A stretch of 64,000 bases of DNA from positions 62,001 to 126,000 of the forward strand of contig NZ_BFAZ01000005.1 of assembly GCF_003114815.1 (NCBI RefSeq), in the 5' to 3' direction. The stretch comes from Leptospira ellinghausenii. GTDB taxonomy: Bacteria > Spirochaetota > Leptospiria > Leptospirales > Leptospiraceae. This document shows, one piece after another, positions 59,412-64,000 of this stretch. The translations under genes were made by a program, and so were the position numbers. The first letter of the stretch is position 1. Every line of letters starts with the position of its first letter. A model generated the notes under the pieces. The model was not told where the DNA came from, did not search any database, and was given only the letters and a program-made list of their open reading frames with translations.

Positions 59412-61093
59412 AAATTACCTCTACCCACTTGATTTAGGGTTTGATTCGTCCAAAATTCAACTCTTGATGGAGAATAGGATTTGGTTTCCTTTTTCAAAAA
59501 ACATTTTAAAGCCTTTTTGGTGTCACCGGTTTTTAAAGCACTAACACCTAAGAAGAACATTGCTTTTCCCCTTAAGTAAGAACTAGTTTCATATTTTAAA
59601 TATTCTTCTAAACGATAAACGGCTGTTTCAAATTTCTTTTGGATCACCGTTTCTTTTATGATCCGATTCAACTCTGTTTGCCCTAAATCGTATGTAACTG
59701 TTGCTTGTGTTTCTTGTTTAAAATCATTTACAGGCTCAATGTTTTCTTTAGGAGGAGCCAACTCCGTTGGAGTTACAACATGTTCATTTTTATAAATTTC
59801 AGATTTTTCGGGTTCTTTTTTAGGTTTTGATTCCGCTACTATATCTGGTTCTTCTTTTGGAAGATTATCTTTTGAAAAATCATATTTAAAATAAGATACG
59901 TTTTCTTTTAAATTATAATCTTCGGGAACGGAACTTGATTTTGCGGTGACACCAAAATACAATTCATCAATTTCTTTTAACTCTTTGATGAAAAAATTAG
60001 TTTTGGGATGAACAACAGTTGCAACCTTAACAACTGTTCCTTGATTAAAGGATGATGCACCTTGGTTTAAGGGACGAATGGAAGCATACAAAGTATAAAT
60101 TGTTGTTTCATCAGCAGCTTCTGGACTTAACCAACTGATCACTGCTCCTTTGCCAACACGTTCATACCCTAATCCTCTCACATGTAAAGCTCCAGTTAAG
60201 TTTGGTGTCACTTCATTAGAAGCAACCTCAGGGTTTTCTTTTTTAGGAGTTTCTTCAACGATTACTTCTGCATTTGCTTTATCGGATTGTTTGATATAAA
60301 AAACACGTAGTGTCGATTTTTTATCTTCTAGAGGAAGTGTTTCTTCACTTCCCACTTGTTTCACAGAAACACCATAATACAAGGTTTGGGATTTACTTAA
60401 GTCTTGGTCTAAAAAGGAAGTTGTAGGATGAGTGAGCTCTGAAAGTTTCTCTGCTTTTTGCATAAGTGGAAGACTTGTGAGAGGTGAGTTGGAACGATAG
60501 ACAGTGTAAATAGTTCTTCCCGCAGTCGCACCTTGTGGTGGATTCCAATTCAAACGGATGAATCGTTTTTCGATATTGGCCGTGATTCCAGATACACCAC
60601 CCACCATTGATTGGATGTTAGTATCTTGTGGGAACGCAGGGAAATCTGGATTTTGCCCTACAACTGGTGTTCCATTTTCTTCAGCAATGGTTACGGGTAT
60701 GATCGTATAGTTTTGATTGGCAAACAATTTGACTTCACGTTTGCGAACATCAGAAACCATCACAATCGCGTAATAGTACGTTCCTGGTTTTAAATTATAA
60801 TCAAAGTACAAACGAGTTGCATTAGGACCTGATGCTTTGTAACGGCCAAGTGAATCTGCAATGTACAGTTTATCTGGGCTATCAATCATTACATTGGATC
60901 TGGCAACGATGATTTCACCTTCTTGTTTGGGTGAATCCCAATCGATACGAATGGATTTTTTGTCAGGCAAAAGACTCGCATGAATTGCTTTTGCAATCGA
61001 TGGATAACGACTTTCCTCAAATCCGGAGTCTGCCCAAACCGGGAATTGAGAAAGTAGCAGTACAACCGTCCAGAGGTGAATCGAGAACTTCAT
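59408..61093 (-). CDS. secreted protein with three Fn3-like domains and a short TPR tail
   Basis: This 561-residue protein has a signal peptide (cleavage at VWADS). Three beta-sandwich repeats share IRIDWDSP / IRLNWNPPQGATAGRTIYTVYRS / VISWLSPEAADETTIYTLYAS and an ending like LYFDYNLKPGTYYYAI / LYYGVSVKQ / LYFGVTAKS, typical of fibronectin-type III domains. After a Lys/Glu/Pro-rich linker, the tail (about 475-561) resembles two TPR units. It is coupled to the next TPR gene. Location is likely periplasmic or surface; ligand unknown. Confidence 0.75.
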   Translation of the reverse strand: MKFSIHLWTVVLLLSQFPVWADSGFEESRYPSIAKAIHASLLPDKKSIRIDWDSPKQEGEIIVARSNVMIDSPDKLYIADSLGRYKASGPNATRLYFDYNLKPGTYYYAIVMVSDVRKREVKLFANQNYTIIPVTIAEENGTPVVGQNPDFPAFPQDTNIQSMVGGVSGITANIEKRFIRLNWNPPQGATAGRTIYTVYRSNSPLTSLPLMQKAEKLSELTHPTTSFLDQDLSKSQTLYYGVSVKQVGSEETLPLEDKKSTLRVFYIKQSDKANAEVIVEETPKKENPEVASNEVTPNLTGALHVRGLGYERVGKGAVISWLSPEAADETTIYTLYASIRPLNQGASSFNQGTVVKVATVVHPKTNFFIKELKEIDELYFGVTAKSSSVPEDYNLKENVSYFKYDFSKDNLPKEEPDIVAESKPKKEPEKSEIYKNEHVVTPTELAPPKENIEPVNDFKQETQATVTYDLGQTELNRIIKETVIQKKFETAVYRLEEYLKYETSSYLRGKAMFFLGVSALKTGDTKKALKCFLKKETKSYSPSRVEFWTNQTLNQVGRGNL

Positions 61094-61173
61094 ACTTAGA
61101 TTTTCGGTGGTTGTCTCCCTCGAATTGAATTTTTCGTTTGTACTTTCCCCTCTTTTCTAGAAGATTTGTCATT

Positions 61174-61833
61174 ATGTCTGAAACGGAATACTACCGTTCC
61201 CAAACTTACCAAGAATATTTGCTCTCAAGCCATAGAAGAGAGGTTTGTCCTCCAGAAGATGTGTATGCATTTTTCAATTGGAAGGGCCTAACCAATTTGG
61301 TTGATTTTGGAAGTGGGCTTGGGTTTTATTTTCAAGACTTCCGCAAATGGTTTCCAAATGTTTGGATTTGGGCTGCGGAATGCCAACAAGACATCATCGA
61401 TCGAATCTTACGTAGAAAACTCATGGAAGGGATTGAACAACTCACCCCCTTTTATATGGACCAATCAGACCACCCTCTCCTTCCAGAATGGGTTCCAGTT
61501 CCCGAAATCATTTTTGCTTCCCTTTCTTTATCCACCTTCCCAAACCCAGGTTTGGCGATGGATGGGCTCATTCGTTCCATGAAGGCGGGTGGAAGGTTAT
61601 TCATCGTGGATTGGTCAAAAACAGAGTCTGGATTTGGTCCGAAGATCAATGAAAAAATCTCCATGGATAAAATGAAATTTCTAGCAGAGGAATACAAACT
61701 CGAAGTGACAAAATCTGGTAGGATCTCTGAACATTTTTATGGAATGGAAGTTCGTGCCAGTTCTCATTTTATTTATGGTTATTATGATTTAAAAGAAGAA
61801 GAAGATGAAGACTCTGCTGTCTTTAAAATTTAA
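61174..61833 (+). CDS. SAM-dependent methyltransferase-like protein
   Basis: ATG 61174 (MSETEYYRSQTYQEYLLSSHR) gives 219 residues; an upstream TTG at 61138 is less likely. The Rossmann-like SAM motif I is LVDFGSGLGFYFQDF, motif II is VWIWAAECQQDII, and the post-motif region IIFASLSLSTFPNPG with MKAGGRLFIVDW matches class I methyltransferases. The C-terminus is acidic (KEEEDEDSAVFK). The substrate is not predictable. Confidence 0.75.
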   Translation: MSETEYYRSQTYQEYLLSSHRREVCPPEDVYAFFNWKGLTNLVDFGSGLGFYFQDFRKWFPNVWIWAAECQQDIIDRILRRKLMEGIEQLTPFYMDQSDHPLLPEWVPVPEIIFASLSLSTFPNPGLAMDGLIRSMKAGGRLFIVDWSKTESGFGPKINEKISMDKMKFLAEEYKLEVTKSGRISEHFYGMEVRASSHFIYGYYDLKEEEDEDSAVFKI

Positions 61834-61906
61834 ACGATTCCATTTTTAGGTGATCAATTCAAATCAATTATAGATCCAATCTGATAATCCATTACCTCAA
61901 GTATGT

Positions 61907-63190
61907 ATGTGGAGTTTGGAACAAAAGGAAATCATCACTAGCAAAAATTCCATTATACAAGTGATAGCTGGTGCTGGCTCAGGAAAAACAGCAACCATGA
62001 TCGGACTATTAGAGGAACGAGAAAAAAACCAAACCATCCACCCAGACAAAACACTCATTGTCACATTTACCAAAAAAGCCACAAAAGAATTCAAAGAACG
62101 TTGCGAGAAAAAAGGCCTTTCTCACTTATATCATATTTCCACCTTTCATTCGTTTTGTTATCATTCCTTAAAACATTCCCATTTTCAAAAAAATTGGTCC
62201 AAAAGTAAACTCCTATCAGAATCTAAAAAATGGGAAATGACCAAAAAAATATTAGAGCCAAATCGTGAACTGATAGGTGGTATTCCATTTTCTATACTCA
62301 CAAAACAAAATGGAAAGTATTTACGAAACCTATCAACAGCGATCTATGAAAACTACATCACTTCCTTTCAAAACTGGAAACGAGAGAACAATTACTTTGA
62401 ATTTGATGATTTAATCCAAGAATTTTTAGATTTTCTAAAATCAGAAGATTCTCGAACCCTCAAAAAAAATTGGAAATCTCTCATCATCGATGAATTCCAA
62501 GACACAGATGAACAACAATTGGAGATCATCAAACGGATGGAGTTTGAATCCATCACAGTTGTGGGAGATGATTGGCAGGCAATTTATGGATTCCGGGGTG
62601 CCACTCCCAAACCATTTTTAGAATTTCCGAATCATTTCCCAAATGTAAGCCAATACAAATTATCAACTAACTACCGATCAACGAACGCTATCATTCAAAA
62701 AAGTTTATTACCCATCAGACAAAACAAAAACAAAATTCCTAAAAAAACGATTTCCTTTCGAAAAGAAAAAGGATTTTTCCATTTGGAAATTAAAAAAGAG
62801 AACGATCTATTCTTAGAAACAATATGGAAAAAATACCACTCGATTGATTCAGATTCGGTTGTACTCACACGTAGTAATTTTCGCAAAACCGAATGGATCC
62901 AAGTGGGAGTGCCCATAAAACAGGTGATGACAATCCATAGTGCAAAAGGTTTAGAATTTAAAACTGTGATTGTGGATTTATGCCAAGGTTGGAGTGAAGA
63001 TCTGAGTACAATCGACTTCGAAGAAGAAAGAAGGATTCTCTACGTTGCTTTGTCTAGGGCAAAAGACAATTTAATTGTTCTTATGAACCATACTTCCGAT
63101 CCAAAAAGTCTTTGTGACCGATTGAGTGAAGAATTTTCCCTCTGGAACAAGTGGCGAAATCGTACTTTACGGTGGATAAGACTCTGGTGA
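61907..63190 (+). CDS. compact UvrD/Rep-type superfamily 1 helicase
   Basis: This 427-residue protein has all core SF1A motifs. Q-motif-like SLEQKEII is followed by Walker A AGAGSGKT (about 21-28), motif Ia FTKKATKEF, motif II IIDEFQDTDEQQ, motif III VGDDWQAIYGFRGA, motif IV YRSTNAI, motif V IHSAKGLEFKTV and motif VI LYVALSRAKDNL. UvrD and Rep are about 670-720 residues; this one has short 1B and 2B domains, so it is unusually small. It is probably a 3'-5' DNA helicase, perhaps in repair. It lies between a methyltransferase and tRNA-Val. Confidence 0.88.
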   Translation: MWSLEQKEIITSKNSIIQVIAGAGSGKTATMIGLLEEREKNQTIHPDKTLIVTFTKKATKEFKERCEKKGLSHLYHISTFHSFCYHSLKHSHFQKNWSKSKLLSESKKWEMTKKILEPNRELIGGIPFSILTKQNGKYLRNLSTAIYENYITSFQNWKRENNYFEFDDLIQEFLDFLKSEDSRTLKKNWKSLIIDEFQDTDEQQLEIIKRMEFESITVVGDDWQAIYGFRGATPKPFLEFPNHFPNVSQYKLSTNYRSTNAIIQKSLLPIRQNKNKIPKKTISFRKEKGFFHLEIKKENDLFLETIWKKYHSIDSDSVVLTRSNFRKTEWIQVGVPIKQVMTIHSAKGLEFKTVIVDLCQGWSEDLSTIDFEEERRILYVALSRAKDNLIVLMNHTSDPKSLCDRLSEEFSLWNKWRNRTLRWIRLW

Positions 63191-63204
63191 AGTGGTTTTA
63201 CCTT

Positions 63205-63278
<74 letters not shown>

Positions 63279-63390
63279 AGATCATCTCTATTTACATTCA
63301 GTCGTAATACCTTCCGATTTTTTATTTTTATTACCACCAAACAAAGTTTCGGCTTGCCTTTCCAATCCATTCCTTTCAAATTCGAGAACG

Positions 63391-64000
63391 ATGAAACCAA
63401 AGTTCCTGGCTGAAGAATTTTTACTCGCTTTGTACTTTTTTGTATTTACCATACTCTCTGGTATTGTTCTTTTTTCCGCTCCCTATGAAGCTGGTGTGAA
63501 AATCGCAAGCCTCACGGCTTTTTTCCATGTCAGTTTTGTAGCCATATGTATTGTATTCCATTGGCATACACCATATCGAATTTGGAAATTTTTATTACCA
63601 CTGTCTATATTTATGGTTTTTCCAGATTGGTTTTTGTCGGCCGTTTTACAGATATTAGTTTTTCCTGAAGATGGATTTTTCAAAATAGGAACTGTCTCTG
63701 GTTATATGGCAGGTCTATGGGTCATACCTCTTTTTATCTGTGTTTATACTGGAATCAAACTAGAAGAAAGATCAGTATCTATCATTGGTACGGGGATATG
63801 GGTTGGGCTTGTCAGTTTATTCATCTTTGGATTGTCTGAAGCAACTATGTGGATTTTTGGATCTTGGTATGCTCAGAATGTAAAGATGTGGGGGCATGTT
63901 GCTTATTACGTACTGGTTCCCGAGATGATTTTAGGAATTACAGCCTACCTTGCCTACCAAGGGTTTTCTTATTCCGCTTACCTTTTCCAAATTGCCATTG
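63391..64000 (+). CDS. multi-pass membrane protein, C-terminus beyond the window
   Basis: The frame is open from ATG 63391 to the window edge (203 codons). Hydrophobic segments include LLALYFFVFTILSGIVLF, FFHVSFVAICIVFHW, FLLPLSIFMVFPDWFLS, MAGLWVIPLFICVYTG, GIWVGLVSLFIFGLS and YYVLVPEMILGITAYLAY, giving about six helices so far. I do not recognise the family and propose no function. It follows tRNA-Val by about 110 bases, where no other gene is seen. Confidence 0.75.
   Translation, partial: MKPKFLAEEFLLALYFFVFTILSGIVLFSAPYEAGVKIASLTAFFHVSFVAICIVFHWHTPYRIWKFLLPLSIFMVFPDWFLSAVLQILVFPEDGFFKIGTVSGYMAGLWVIPLFICVYTGIKLEERSVSIIGTGIWVGLVSLFIFGLSEATMWIFGSWYAQNVKMWGHVAYYVLVPEMILGITAYLAYQGFSYSAYLFQIAI

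Overview
The window looks like about 64 kb of a spirochaete chromosome, most likely a Leptospira. Three things support this. There are two adjacent flagellar sheath (FlaA) genes. There is a P83/100-family protein and a GreA protein with a very large N-terminal extension, both of the kind found in spirochaetes. Several lipoproteins have signal peptides ending in Asn-Cys or Gln-Cys. The DNA is AT-rich and densely coding, with many 1-, 4- or 8-base gene overlaps, and TTG or GTG starts are common. No rRNA, insertion sequence, prophage or CRISPR array was seen, so this reads as core chromosome. Species cannot be assigned from sequence alone.

Layout. 1-5.2 kb (minus): a tight four-gene operon of an orphan peptide-binding lipoprotein, a kinase-fold protein, a GT-C-like membrane glycosyltransferase and PgeF. 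5.2-9.5 kb: a GH13 glycosidase, then Rel (ppGpp) and NadC. 9.5-13.6 kb: LysM lipoprotein, STAS anti-anti-sigma factor, Tgt, Fur-family regulator and LptE-like lipoprotein. 13.7-18.3 kb: an M23 peptidase meeting the giant GreA. 18.4-24.3 kb: motility and signalling, with FlaA pair, PUR-domain protein, cyclic-nucleotide-binding protein, NarL-type response regulator and hybrid histidine kinase. 24.4-28.2 kb: a HerA/DUF853 ATPase and groES-groEL behind two CIRCE-like operators. 28.2-33.4 kb: SGNH hydrolase, a decayed region, RF-like rescue protein, UVR-motif protein, Mrp, metallophosphoesterase and a free-standing lipoyl protein. 33.5-41.2 kb: GHKL-like protein, PabBC fusion, then Xer recombinase-RsbW-HslV-HslU, a TPR lipoprotein and TrxB. 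41.2-49.4 kb: a protease-like protein lacking its zinc motif, IlvBN, TPR protein, MFS transporter and P83/100. 49.5-57.3 kb: SerC, secreted protein, RpiB and LamG-like protein, then a four-gene operon ending in an RHH/PIN-like pair. 57.3-64 kb: a phosphoglycerate-mutase-like metalloenzyme, TPR and Fn3-like secreted proteins, a methyltransferase, a compact UvrD-like helicase, tRNA-Val and a truncated membrane protein.

How the genes work together. Housekeeping functions (stringent response, NAD, branched-chain amino acids, serine, folate precursor, chaperonin, HslVU) are interleaved with partner-switching parts (a STAS protein, an RsbW-like kinase and a second GHKL-like protein) and with cell-envelope lipoproteins. 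The most interesting unexplained items are: the kinase-fold protein in the glycosyltransferase operon; the PUR-FlaA operon; the palindromic operator sitting exactly inside a promoter spacer near 43.0 kb, with a related inverted repeat before trxB; the protease relic; the four-gene operon with a PIN-like protein lacking its first Asp; and the 80-residue lipoyl protein.
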